A stretch of 64,000 nt of DNA from Seriola aureovittata (taxonomy: Eukaryota > Chordata > Actinopteri > Carangiformes > Carangidae), in the NCBI RefSeq assembly GCF_021018895.1, contig NC_079377.1:11600501-11664500 (forward strand), written 5' to 3'. Made by a program: the position numbers and the translations under genes. The notes beneath the pieces were generated by a model, which saw only the letters and a list, made by a program, of their open reading frames with translations, was not told where the DNA came from and did no database searches. This document shows, in pieces, positions 48,658 through 60,307 of this stretch. Numbering within the stretch: the stretch's first letter is position 1; the number at the start of each line of letters is the position of its first letter.

Positions 48658-49660
48658 TGTAATGCAGCGCCACTGCAGGCACCAGTCTAGAGCTGATGTG
48701 GAACAAACAGCCATTCTCAGGAAGATCTCATCTTTACAGTTGTCTCTGTCGTGGAAACAAAACGGACCTCTTCTAACACCTTGTATGTGATCTCAGACAG
48801 TCAACAGAACTAGATCCTTTCACATTTTCTCCATTGGTAGTCTGTATTATTATTCAGATGTCTTTGAACATGCTTTGAGGTTTTAATGGCGTTAAGAGAA
48901 TTAGAAATTGGCTCCGTTTAATACCTCTAGTCTGATCACCTTGAGCTCATGTACTACATCTATGTCTGGGTCTCCCTCTGGACAGTACAGCTGGTACATT
49001 TTCCCGTATTGCCGTTTGGTGTTGCTTTGTTGCATGTTGCTGTCTAAATCTTCACAGCACATTGAGTGGGTGCTAAATCTAAACTTTAAAAAAAAAAAAA
49101 AACACAACTTCTATAATCTATACATTCCATCTTCAGTGATTTCACCATAAATTATGTCAGGAATTGGCATGTTTCAGCACAAAACTGTGAGTTTGATTTC
49201 CTGTAGCTGATTATGAGCTGCTGTAAGCCTGTGTTCCTAAAACATCCAGTTTGACTGTTAAGCACTTAACTCTTTATGAAAACCTTTTACAACAGTGTAT
49301 CATCCAAGATAAATGAATACCCCCCACTCCCCATTACATACAATACCAGTTCATTCACGTGTCATTTTATTCCAATTTAGAAGAAAAATGTTTAAAGTTT
49401 CGCCATCTAAGAACATGCTGACATTTTAGTTTGAAATTTTGTCATCTATGTTCCAGACGCTTACCTTTCATTACTGTAGCAGGTATTTTATTGTTATTTA
49501 TGAAAGAGTCATAGCTGTGTATTTCAGCAGTGACATGTCTTAAGCATCATTGTAATTTTATTTTGTGTTTAGGTGACTTTTGTATGAAACTTTCAATCTT
49601 TTTTTCTTTCTTTTTTGTTTTTTTTTTTTTTTTTTACTAGAATTAAAACATCTTAATGAT
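48658..49660 (+). other. col21a1: col21a1 3' UTR (approximate)
   Basis: AT-rich sequence after the stop with long A and T runs (49088-49102, 49617-49635). There is no canonical AATAAA close by. ATTAAA at 49642-49647 is a candidate signal. The end is uncertain. Confidence 0.4.
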
Positions 49661-49738
49661 TTGTGAACTCAGTTTGTCCTCTGCTTTGGGTTTTAAGTTT
49701 CAAGTTTATTTCAGGACATCATCACATCATCAATATCA

Positions 49739-49761
49739 TCTCTCTCTCTCTCTCTCTCTCC
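49739..49761. repeat. (CT)n microsatellite
   Basis: Eleven or so CT units in the interval between col21a1 and bmp5. Confidence 0.9.
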
Positions 49762-49950
49762 TGGAAATTTTGGGGTGTGGTGTGTGCTGTGAGATGTTTT
49801 CCATTTTGACTGCAGCATCAAAAAAGGATGAAGTGTGATGGCTGTGGAACAAAAAGAAAGAGAGAGAGGGAGAGAGATCATCACCTGGGTCTTCAACTAA
49901 GGACACCGCATTAGGAAACTTGGATACAAGTGCAGAAAGTTTGTGTGGGC

Positions 49951-49951
<1 letters not shown>

Positions 49952-50033
<82 letters not shown>
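49952..50033. repeat. Compound (GT)n(GA)n microsatellite
   Basis: About 24 GT units are followed directly by about 16 GA units, without interruption. Confidence 0.95.
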
Positions 50034-50037
<4 letters not shown>

Positions 50038-50051
50038 GGTAGTGGGTTTGT

Positions 50052-50065
50052 ACACTAGATGGCGC
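50052..50065 (+). promoter_or_regulatory. CTCF-like motif between col21a1 and bmp5
   Basis: ACACTAGATGGCGC fits 13 of 14 positions of the CTCF core as I remember it (CCASYAGRKGGCRS). It lies in the only intergenic interval between col21a1 and bmp5. Binding cannot be judged from sequence alone. Confidence 0.4.
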
Positions 50066-51187
50066 CATGTGGTAATACTCAGGATGTCTAGGAGTTACTT
50101 TACCTAAGTAGGAGCTTCATTTTTTTTTTTCACTTTGGACAGCAGCCACCCATCACATGGAAACCTCTGATTATTTATGTTTTTAATTATCCCAGTACAC
50201 TTCAACACACTGTTTACTTCATGCTCCTCTGTCAATGGAGCTTTCTGCATAAAGGCTATTTGCCTTGAATGAACTTTTATATACTCAAAGTAAGTTTTTG
50301 CTCTGTGGGGAGTTTATGTAGCCTAATTATAAAGATGGAAATCATGGGAGGATGTAGAGACATGCAACGGGAATGTGGTTCCTCATACTGATTTTACATT
50401 ATCCTTATCAATCTTTGTGGTGTTTTTATCTCCACCCTTCTCCGTTGGGATTGTACTGTACAGCACATTGCAAGCAGGCCCACATGTTTGTTATTGTATT
50501 TAATAAACTATATTTTACAGCACCCCAGTGGATCGTGGTCGAGCCTTGTGCAGCATTACAAACACAGGATCCTTGTTGCTGTCGCTGAACGCAGCTGAGC
50601 CCTCTCCAATAAGCACGCGGACTTCAATAAGTTGAGGTGATTAAAAGGCTCTGTCATTAGTCTTTCACTCGTTAAGACGGGGCTCTCGGATTTCAAGTGT
50701 CTCCTTTTACACTCCAGAGCCGCCACATTCATCATGGGACACGGGCTGAAGTTTTATTGCGGCCGCTAGAGGTGGATGCAATAACAAAAGTTGAGTGGGA
50801 TGGACTCAGAGGGCAACTAGTCCCCAGTAGGCTCCACTCTCTCAGGGTTCAAAAAAAAAAGAAAAAAAAAAAAAGAAAGAAAAAAAAAAGAAAAATGCGA
50901 GCCGGGGCATAAGTCGAGAGCTGGTCTCTGTCTCTCATTTTTGACACAGTTCAACACATTTCATCCACTTGGAAACTCCGGGTTATCCCTCGACGATTAT
51001 GGGCGTACCTACGTGCTTTTTCATCACAGAGGATTAAGGTGAGGGACGGGGTCATAACTCCATAAATACTTGGTGTGGCACAGACTCTGGATGGACCCTG
51101 GAGGAGTAAATACCGCTGGAGGAGCCTCGCGCACAGGAGAGTAGCGGCGACTTTTTTTTTCTTTCTGCAAGCTGATACCTCATCTGT

Positions 51188-51212
51188 AGAGAGAGAGAGA
51201 GAGAGAGAGAGA
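51188..51212. repeat. (GA)n tract upstream of bmp5 start
   Basis: About twelve GA units followed by an A-run, 160 bases 5' of the bmp5 ATG, probably transcribed in the 5' UTR. Confidence 0.9.
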
Positions 51213-51371
51213 AAAAAAAACTCCTCTCAGTTACCACCGTGAAAGTTGTGGTGCCTCTGGCTAATATGGAGAGTCTATGATTCCGTATTGGCAGAGATAT
51301 AAATTGCTTTATTTTTCTCACAGAGTGCGATGTAGTTCAACCTCACCTCCCAGAGTGAGCTATTTGTCAAG

Positions 51372-51888
51372 ATGACAGCGCTTACACCTTTGAACCGAGC
51401 CGTACTTGGACTTGCGTGGAGCTGTTTGAGTTTTCTGTCCTGCGCTCATTGCGGCTTAAGTGACAACCATGTGCACTCCAGTTTTATTTACAGGAGGTTG
51501 CGCAATCACGAACGCAGGGAGATCCAGAGAGAGATCCTCTCCATCCTGGGCTTGCCTCACCGTCCGAGGCCCTTCTCTCCCGGGAAGCAGGCGTCCTCCG
51601 CGCCGCTCTTCATGCTCGACCTGTACAACGCGATGGCCGTGGAGGAGGAGGTGGGGGAGGTGGAGGGGGTGGGGGTGGGGGTGCAGCAGGGCGCAGGGAA
51701 GAGCTTCAGTGCCAAGGCTCAAGGGCACTCCAGGAAAGGTTACTACAGCCCCCAGCATGCCGGGTACTCCCGTGTGGCACAGCCTTACCGAGCGGCCCCT
51801 CTGTTAGGCCACAGCCCCGCACTCACCACAGCGCACGACACCAACTTTCTGAATGACGCCGACATGGTGATGAGTTTTGTCAATTTAG
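51372..51888 (+). CDS. bmp5: bmp5 exon 1: signal peptide and N-terminal prodomain
   Basis: ATG at 51372 gives [13 protein letters not shown] then the hydrophobic [14 protein letters not shown]. The conserved blocks [20 protein letters not shown] and [13 protein letters not shown] follow, then a Gly/Val/Glu low-complexity stretch from GTGGAG repeats (51639-51698), and the exon ends with [17 protein letters not shown] in phase 1. The start is the only ATG giving a secretion signal before the conserved block. Confidence 0.95.
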
Positions 51889-54800
51889 GTAAGTGACAGT
51901 AAAGTAGACTCGTTTTGTCTGCTGCTTTTATAAAATCACAATTATTGACAGTAGCCTAAATGCAGGCGATTCCTGATTTCATTAAGATTTAGAGGTGAAG
52001 CAGTCTCGTTGGAAAACCAACAAATTCAACAGAGAAAGTCCCTCCCCAGCGTGTTCTGTTATTACTTTAACTTTACTTGGTGAAAAGCCAGAAACATTTT
52101 GTATGTTGGATGCAATTTTCTCTAAAATCCTCTGCAGACCTGCTTTCAAGAGTTAGGCTAAATGAATGAATACATTTATTGGCCTGCCTGCTGTATTGTA
52201 CAGGGATATATCAGCACGTGGAGTTCACTAATTCTGTCAAAATAATTTTATATTTTAATCAAATAATCATAGCTATGTTGCCCTTAGAATTTTTTTAATA
52301 ACTCCATAAAATTATGCTGAGCATCTAAATGAAGTTTTACAGGTGTTGGCTTCCTCTCGTTCATTCATTCATTCATTCATTCATTATTTCTTTATTTCGA
52401 ATTTCTACATTTTTATTTCTTCGTTAAAATGTCATTAGTAGATTTTCAGACATCAGTCATCATGTGGCCTCGGAGGTATTCAGTTGCTTTTAGCTTTGTG
52501 TGAAATATTCTGTATTCAAACTGAATGAAGCCCTAAAGTTTTGACCAAATCAGGTTGTGCTGCTTTCTATTAAAAAGCAGCTGATGTGTATAATGATTGT
52601 GTTTGTTCAGTAGCCGTGACCTTTGACCCCGCAGTTCAGAGCAACTTATCAGATGACTGTCTGACCTTGAGAAAATTGGTCTAAATTATTTCCTGTTGTT
52701 AAAAGGGGAGTGATATTGACTGATGCCTGTATTTCTTGCTGCTCTGTCACTAAGAGAGAGCAGTAGCCCTATTCCTCATATTTGTGTTCTTTGTAGCATT
52801 TATCGTTCTTTAATGAGAATGAAAATATTAAACACACTATATAGAAACTTACTCAAAAGTGTAATATGATGCAGCATGGCAAAATCCTAAATGAATGATA
52901 AAAGAAACAATTTTTACACAACGCCCCTACTGTGGTGCTAAGGATTTTATTTTCTTAAATATATAGCAAAACATGTAAAAGTGAATTTGTGTAGAGTTTC
53001 TTGGGAGTATAATCCCTCACCTTGGCCTGAGCCCATCTGTTTCCACTTACCACTATACCAGGGCATGTACACTGTCAGCCTTGAAAGCTCTGCTCTCGTT
53101 CTGGGGACTGTCAGTGAAGTGTTCAATGGGGCTCTGTCTTTATTACAGTACACTCAAATATAGCTACTGACCTCAGCTCTTTTAGAAACGTCTATGTGGG
53201 ATCTCATGCAGTTTAATGTGCCTACTGTATGAATGGAAGTCAGCCGTCTGTATGCAAGAAGAGTAAAGATGTGACGATGTAGCACAACAGTCCATTTATT
53301 AATCCTATTGACATAATATGGATACCGTCCTGGTAGAAGCTGAATCTAATTAATATACAACACATCCAGAATGCACACGGCTCACCTTTTACCGGAGGGC
53401 GAGGTCATTATTATTTCATCTTTAGCTATTTGAAAGTAAAATGCTCAACGCTCTCAGTGGCACTTCTGCTTCAGATTACTGCCTGTGGCTAAAATAATGG
53501 AACACGCTCAGTGGGTAAAAGTCAGACCTGACCTCTGACCTCTTTGTGTTAAGTAACCGCAGGCGTTCTCTCGATAAAATATCTGGGAAATGCGCTTCAA
53601 ATAGATATCACTACGGATGTCAGAAAATTCACTAAGCTCAGCCACATGCCTCTGCGCTGCTAAGAGGCAGGGGTGTGAGACAGTTGGCGGTCAGTGTTTA
53701 GTAGCATCAAACTATCTTTAGTCAGTAGGTGATAATGTAGATACTCTGAGGCCTCTTGATGGGGTTATTTAAGTCATTTTTTATTGTGGGGCTTTATTTT
53801 GAAAAACTCAAGCACATATCTTTTATTTATTCACCTGTAACGGACGATGAGTTTGTAAACATCTTCCACAAGTAGAGGCCTAAAAAGGTATCTCACTTCA
53901 TTCATTATGTTAGAAATATTTAGTTTTAAAGGTCAGGGGTTATTGAAGACTCTTAACGCATTGTATGAAACCTACAGGAGGTCAGTAAAAGGTCAGAAAT
54001 GAGGTCAGAGTAGACGCTCCCATGATGTTGAAGAATCCTGTCTGGTCTTTTCTCTCACTTGAGGATCAGACCAAAGTGTTTTTAATTGAAATCAGCCTGT
54101 TTTTCTTAACTGACAGCCCATTCATCATGGCCAGAGAATGCAGTTAAGGCACACAGTAGAGGGCCTGTCTGGGAACTGCTACCTGTATTCAGTTGACTGA
54201 TTTAATGAACTGGAAAGTGCTTTTGTTGGTAGTCAAAATGTTTGGATTGGACCCGAAACGTAAAAGAAGATGTAATAAATTACTCTTTTTCTGTGCGTTA
54301 ATGCTGGCATATTTTCTCTTTTGAGCAACTCACGCAGCGGTTCAGGAGGTGAAGCCATATATTTTGATCACTGTAAGCTTTGCTGCCTCTAAAATATGAA
54401 ATTCATCATTAAATATTTTCTTTCCCAGTGGAGAAAGACAAAGATTTTTCCCACCAACGAAGACACTACAAGGAGTTCCGTTTTGATCTGACTCAGATCC
54501 CAGATGGAGAGGCGGTGACTGCTGCAGAGTTTCGGATCTATAAGGACCGCAGTCATGCCCGCTACGACAATATCACTCTGAAGGTTTCCATATATCAAGT
54601 CATCAAGGAATATCAAAACAAGTAAGTACCAAAACAACCAAAACCAAACACTCAGTACTGAACTGAAGTTCATTTCTGAGGTACATGTACTTGAGTATTT
54701 ACATTTTGTCTACTTTATACTTCGACACCAAAAAACATACGTGCAAATATTGTAATTTTTTTTATTAAACTACATTTATGTGACCGCTATAGTTACTCTT

Positions 54801-57800
54801 TACTTTTCAGATTGGGATTTTACACTAAAAACATACAAACAATTTAAAAAGCATGTTATACTGTTTTAGATTAAACTAATAAAAATATAGAAAGTAATTA
54901 AAAAATGCTTTTCCTCAAGCAACTAAAACATTAATATGCTGCTTTCTCAATAGTACATCAGTAATTATAGTCTAGAAATAGGACAGGGGCCATAATTCAT
55001 GAGTACTTTCTAATTCAAGTACATTTAGCTTTACTTTTGAACATTTATGACTGCAAGACTCGTACTTGTAGTTGCTACGTTTATTCAGTTAAAGCATCTC
55101 AACATTCTTGCACCAGTGATTAAAGGATATTTTATACACTTTATATTGGGGATAAACATATGCCGATCATTGATATTTGACAGAAAATTAATCTGCCCTC
55201 ATATAATCAGTCAGTCCCAGAGGAATCAAACATCTCACAAAAATAACACAAGCCAGCGAGGACTTGCATTCAGCCTGTGCTCAGTTATCTGAAATGCTGT
55301 GAAACACAAAGGGCACAGCAAACATCATCCTGTTTGCAACTGCAAATTGTTGGAAAGAAAACAGAAATAGCTGTTACTTCAGCTGTGCTTTGATCCCCTG
55401 CAGTAATCTTATTTCACAGTTACCAAAAAAAAAAAAAAAAAAATAGTCCAGCAGCTATTGTCTCACATGGCTGAAACTTTCCACTCGCACAGAACGTCCT
55501 TCTATCTCCGACTCTGTTCTCCTTCATTCGCACCATGTCTGCCTTACAAATATAGTTCTCGGATAAAGAGAGCTCCATTAGCAAGTTGGCCACTTATGAA
55601 GCTCAGAAGGTCCATCAGTTATCACTCGTCTTGTGTTGCCTGCCAAGCTGGACGCGTCCCAGATGAAACCCTGAGGGCCCATATTGGGGGAGGGGGGCGG
55701 GGGCCGGGGGGGGGGGGGGGGGGGGGGCCTCCCTCGGGTGCTCCCATGATCACTGTTATGCCCACCACCTGCCTGTCTTAACAATATTCCGGAAGTTTAA
55801 ACCATGACATAGCTGAATACACAAGGGTGTACTTAAAAGTGGGCCCACATTTGCTTGCCAAAAATGTGTGTGGGTGATTGAAGGGGAGATATGGCCCTCC
55901 TGGGCTTTGAAAAGGTCCAAGTCAATGGACTCTGCCATCTTAAAGGGGAAGACGGCTCAGTTTAAGTTTTCACACACGTTTTCATGAGGAATCGTATGCT
56001 TCAATCAGTATTCACAAAGAAGAGCAGCGCTTTCCCAGTGCTAGAAATCTTAGAAGCAATCTTGGAAAATGTGATTTTAGAACAGTTTTCTCAAGGTTTT
56101 TCTCAACTTAAAAAAGGCCTAATGAGTTCATATTCATAGCACTGTCAGCTTGTAAAGCCGTGCACATTCTTTTATGTTTACTTAACAAATCAGACAAAAT
56201 GTGTTAATCCTCAAACTAGTCACAGCCAAGAGCTTTCAGTCAGGTATTTCTACAGTATCTACTTGTGCGCTAAACTATATAGTAAAGTCATGGTTTCATT
56301 AGTGAGTTAAAGCGGTGACCATGTGCACTAGCAGCAGCATCCTCAGTCCCTGTCAATATTTTTCAAAAAATCTATTTCTTAGAGTTAAGTAAAGGTTGTA
56401 GCCAGTGTTGATTAAGTGCAGCAATCCTCACTGATTAGTATGAGTATGGGATTGAACTGGACATGCTGGTGTTAGAGGTACCCTGTTGGGTTTTTGTAAA
56501 CAAGCAAAGTTGTGTTTACATTCACTGTTTCTCACCAATGTGCAGTGTGTTTATCGTTGAGCTCCAACAAACATGTTGAATGCATTTCTTCTCCTCTAAA
56601 ATATGTGCAAAGCCAATTCTTGGCTGAATTTGAAACCTACAGTTTAGGGCACATTTTAAAGTGACTGCGCACCAACCTTCTTTCACTCCACTATATCAAC
56701 ATCCTGTACTGGATTTTGCCACTGAACATACACTGCTAATGGAGAATAGCGGCATATGAACAGAATTTGCAGGAAACATACTCAAAAGAGACTAAAACGT
56801 CTAAAAGGTCTTAGTTACCTCTATCCCTGGTTTCCACTCAGTTAAACTTGCCCTCTGTGGAACAGTACATCCACTAATCACAGATTAAGGGGCGGGAAAA
56901 ACATTTTTCCTCTTGGATCTGGCTGTGAGAGAAACAAATTCTTACCTACAGAAACTAAATTATCACAGGATGTCAGCTTAATGCTGTACATTTCAAAGAG
57001 GAAGTTCAGCAGGAAGTCACTCATAAGGATTAACCTTGTGTGGTTGAGTTTTATTACACCTGTAATAAACACATGAATAGCTCCTGAACTCTCGAGGCCA
57101 CATGGAAAATCTTGGTTCTCTCCGACCAGCACCATGTAACCACAAAAACTGAACAGGCCTTATCCGATCTGCTGCTTGAAAGGAATCCAATGCAAATTGC
57201 GAAGCGGGGCTTTTTCAACTCAGGGTTGATTGATGCCTTATGTCAGACTCATGTTAAAAATACACAAGGCCTGATACACAAGATTCATAACTCCTGAAAA
57301 AAAGTTTGTACCCATCAAAAAGCTGAAACTTGGCACACGGTTGGCCACACAACTCTGCAGTTTATTACAAGTCACAGCTTCTTCAGCAATAGCGGCGCTC
57401 TTTCTTTTTTTATCTCCGCTACAAAGCTGGCACACGAAAATCACCAAATTACTTTTACACACCAAATTACCAGTTTTCAATACGCTGGCTTTTTGAAGAA
57501 GAATGTTTGGTTTCAAAAGGATAAAGAGATGAAGAAACTAATAAAAGCCACTCCGATTCTGGCTCCTGCCGCGGAGCTTGAGCTAAGGCATCCATTTGTG
57601 ATCAGTCAGTGATACCTCCTTTATCTGTTCTTGTCTAAGTGGTTAAGACCTCTTGGATTCAATCTAAATACCCCAAAGAGGCATATGGTTTCTCTTTTGT
57701 GTCCCATTAAAGCAATGCGGCAATAAGGTGCACAGCCCATTTTTATTTAACAAACTGTAGCCACCACAGAGGTTTTGTAATTTGTTCATAATGCAGCAGT

Positions 57801-60307
57801 AAAGTGACCACATTCATTGCAACATCTGTTCGGTCTGAAACGCAGCAGTAATAATCTCGAAAACCAACATACCCACACAGATAAATATTAAAGTCATTTG
57901 CACTGGCTAGTGATATATTTTAAATAGTCAGAAGACATGCTTTATGTTTTTGTTGCGTAATAGCAGCTGCAGCTTGCATGGCCGTTTGAGTGTGCATCTT
58001 TTTTAACTGCGATTTATTTAATACAGATGTGGGGGTTTTTTTCGTTTTTTTTTTTTTTTTTTTCATTGTGTTCTCTTAACTTCAGAGATGCAGAGACGTT
58101 CTTGCTCGACTCCAAGAAGGTCCAGGCGTCGGATGGGGGCTGGCTGGTGTTTGACATCACGGCAACCAGTAACCACTGGGTGATGAACCCACAGCAGAAC
58201 TTGGGCCTGCAGCTCTGTGTGGAGACAGTAGATGGCAAGTGAAGTTCTGTTTTTCTTTCTATCAATATGACATTTGTTCCTTTCACTTGTGTACCTCCAC
58301 AGATTTATTTTAGACTCTTGGAATCTAGAAAGGTTCAGGAAGTTCATCTTTTCAGACGATGCACAATGTCTGTATTGTGATTCAAAACTAGTGTTTTCAT
58401 TGACTTCAGGGCAAATGCGACGTGTACATTTGATATTGATGATTATTGATCAACAATAAACAGCCGCAAATCCTCTAAAAAGGTTAATGGGTTGATCCGG
58501 TTTTTGTATTTAAGATTCTGGACTTCAGCATTACCTTGAAAGCATTCATAGTATAATAAAATAGCCATCTTTTGTTCAGTTTTGTTTTGAAAGCTTTATT
58601 TACCTGCTGATTTTTAAAGGACGAAGTATCAACATAAAATCTGCTGGAATCATTGGGAGGAACGGGCCTCAGTCCAAGCAGCCCTTCCTGGTTGCTTTCT
58701 TCAAGGCCAGCGGGGTGTTACTTCGCTCTGTCAGAGCTGCTGGTGGGAAGAAAAAGAACCACAATCGCAATAAATCCACCAATCAGCAAGAATCATCTAG
58801 GGCGCCAAAAACTGGAGGTATGTGCTCTTTTACGATGTGATAGATTTTTTCTATAATTTCTTTTACATCAAATCTCTTCTCTGGATATATTTTAACCACA
58901 TGCATCAGACAGGTCCATCCGTTTGTCAGACTTAACCAGCGTAACCGTCTGCAGCCAGATATCTCCACAATTACTGACCAGATTGCCTTGATATTGGAAA
59001 TTATATTTTGATCATCTGTTCACAGTGGTGGGCTGTCTGCCATTGGTTTGCGGTGGAATGAACTTTTAATCTTGTCAATAACTTCCGCCCACAAATTGTT
59101 CTTTTGTTTGCTCCTTCAAAACGTTTTCTATTAAAATGTTACTCTGGAGAAAAACAACACATTTTCTACGTGGAGACAAAGGAGATTTCATTCAGGATTC
59201 ACTTCTGCTCTGCAGGTCAGCAACAACGCTGTGAATACATTAGTACTCAGAGTGCCTGAGAGGTATTATGGTTAGTGGCTTCGTCTGTAATGCACTCTGC
59301 TGTACATTTCATTAATCGTTTATCATCAATAGTTTCAAAGAATAATTAATAATCCAACACATTGATGGATGAATTACTGTCATCCCGGTTTTATAAATTA
59401 ATGATTCACAGCAGCTCTACAGTTACAGCTTCTCAACATCTGTGATCCACAGGCAATAAATTTTGCACAACATTTACTTTTTGCTAATAGTTTAAGATTT
59501 ATTGGAAACATTTCCAAGCATCGTATTAATGTAGGGATCCACAGTGCATATTTGAACAGTACTGTATATGCTTTTAGTGCATTTGCTCATGAGTTTTACA
59601 GACTTCTATGTTGTGTTTATCTTCCCGCGTTAAGCGAACGGCAAGAACTAAAGAGGTGTTGTCTTGACTTTCAGATTACAACACCAGTGAACAGAAGCAA
59701 GCCTGTAAGAAGCATGAACTTTATGTCAGCTTTCGAGATTTGGGCTGGCAGGTAAGGCAAACTGATTTCACGTCTCTTGCACATAGCAATGAATGACACA
59801 CTTCTTTAATTCAGTTTACGTGGTCACACTGAGGAAACGGATATATGTGTCATAAATGAAGAAAAACAAAAAGTCCTCTTTTTTTTTTTTTTTTTTTGTC
59901 AAGGATTGGATCATTGCACCTGAGGGCTATGCTGCTTTCTACTGTGACGGTGAATGCTCGTTTCCACTCAACGCACACATGAACGCAACAAATCATGCGA
60001 TTGTGCAAACCCTGGTGAGTATCCTTTAGAGTGTATCACACGTGTCCTGAAATAAAGTCATGTTTTAAGCTTCCATAATGTTCTTAGCGGTTATGACTCA
60101 TTTGAAACTCGCTGCAGTCGCACCTCTTTTAAACCTACTTCATGCTCTCATTTATAGGTCCATTTAATGTTTCCTGACAATGTGCCAAAGCCATGCTGTG
60201 CCCCAACCAAGCTCAACGCAATATCAGTACTTTACTTTGATGACAGCTCAAACGTTATCCTCAAGAAATACAGAAATATGGTCGTTAGGTCTTGTGGTTG
60301 CCATTAG
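51372..60307 (+). CDS. bmp5: bmp5, bone morphogenetic protein 5
   Basis: Secreted TGF-beta-family ligand of skeletal and neural-crest patterning. Exons are 51372-51888, 54429-54621, 58086-58234, 58620-58817, 59675-59751, 59904-60014 and 60158-60307. They total 1392 bp, giving 464 aa (human 454). A signal peptide (about 1-27) precedes a prodomain starting [18 protein letters not shown], which is identical to human over much of exon 1 as I remember it. The furin-type site R322-S-V-R325 releases a 139-residue mature ligand with seven cysteines (one in KQACKK, two in YCDGEC, two in KPCCAP, two in SCGCH) and the MNAT glycosylation site. Exon 3 needs a GC donor. The exon-1 insertion [17 protein letters not shown] is not in the human protein. 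BMP7 is excluded by [20 protein letters not shown] context and the exon-1 identity. Confidence 0.97.
52360..52386. repeat. (ATTC)n microsatellite
   Basis: Tandem ATTC units in bmp5 intron 1. Confidence 0.9.
54655..55040 (-). repeat. Dispersed repeat, AGTAAAAGT family, inverted copy in bmp5 intron 2
   Basis: GTACATGTACTTGAGTATTT, GTCTACTTTATACTTCGACA, TTACTCTTTACTTTTCAG and, at the far end, TTCAAGTACATTTAGCTTTACTTTTG read as a longer, inverted copy of the family seen at 18390 and 23580. Confidence 0.45.
55685..55727. repeat. G-rich tract with 22-base poly-G run
   Basis: GGGGGAGGGGGGCGGGGGCC is followed by an unbroken G run at about 55706-55727, in bmp5 intron 2. Confidence 0.9.
58231..58240 (+). 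promoter_or_regulatory. bmp5: Non-canonical GC splice donor of bmp5 exon 3
   Basis: The exon ends GATG at 58234 and the intron begins GCAAGT. Only this junction joins to the acceptor at 58619 in the conserved frame ([15 protein letters not shown]). The nearby GT at 58239 would put exon 4 out of frame. Confidence 0.8.
58620..60307 (+). CDS. bmp5: bmp5 exons 4-7: cleavage site and mature ligand
   Basis: Exon 58620-58817 carries the R-S-V-R convertase site (58724-58735) and a basic N-terminus ([12 protein letters not shown]) of the mature chain, which in this family binds heparan sulfate. The following exons encode the cystine-knot domain, ending VVRSCGCH with TAG at 60305-60307. All seven family cysteines are present, including the one that makes the inter-chain bond (KPCCAP). 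Confidence 0.96.

Larger units (their letters stand above)
49661..51371. other. Intergenic interval and bmp5 promoter / 5' UTR
   Basis: No coding exon is seen. The interval holds the CT, GT and GA microsatellites, a CTCF-like motif at 50052-50065, and poly-purine tracts at 50851-50895 and 51188-51212. TACATAAATACTT-like AT boxes such as CCATAAATACTTG near 51060 are possible core-promoter elements. The GA tract at 51188-51212 sits in the probable bmp5 5' UTR, about 160 bases before the ATG. Confidence 0.4.

Noticed and set aside
58231..58244. Using the GT at 58239 as the bmp5 exon 3 donor
   Set aside because: It shifts the frame in exon 4 and would destroy the conserved RSINIKSAG and all downstream sequence. 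The GC donor keeps the frame.
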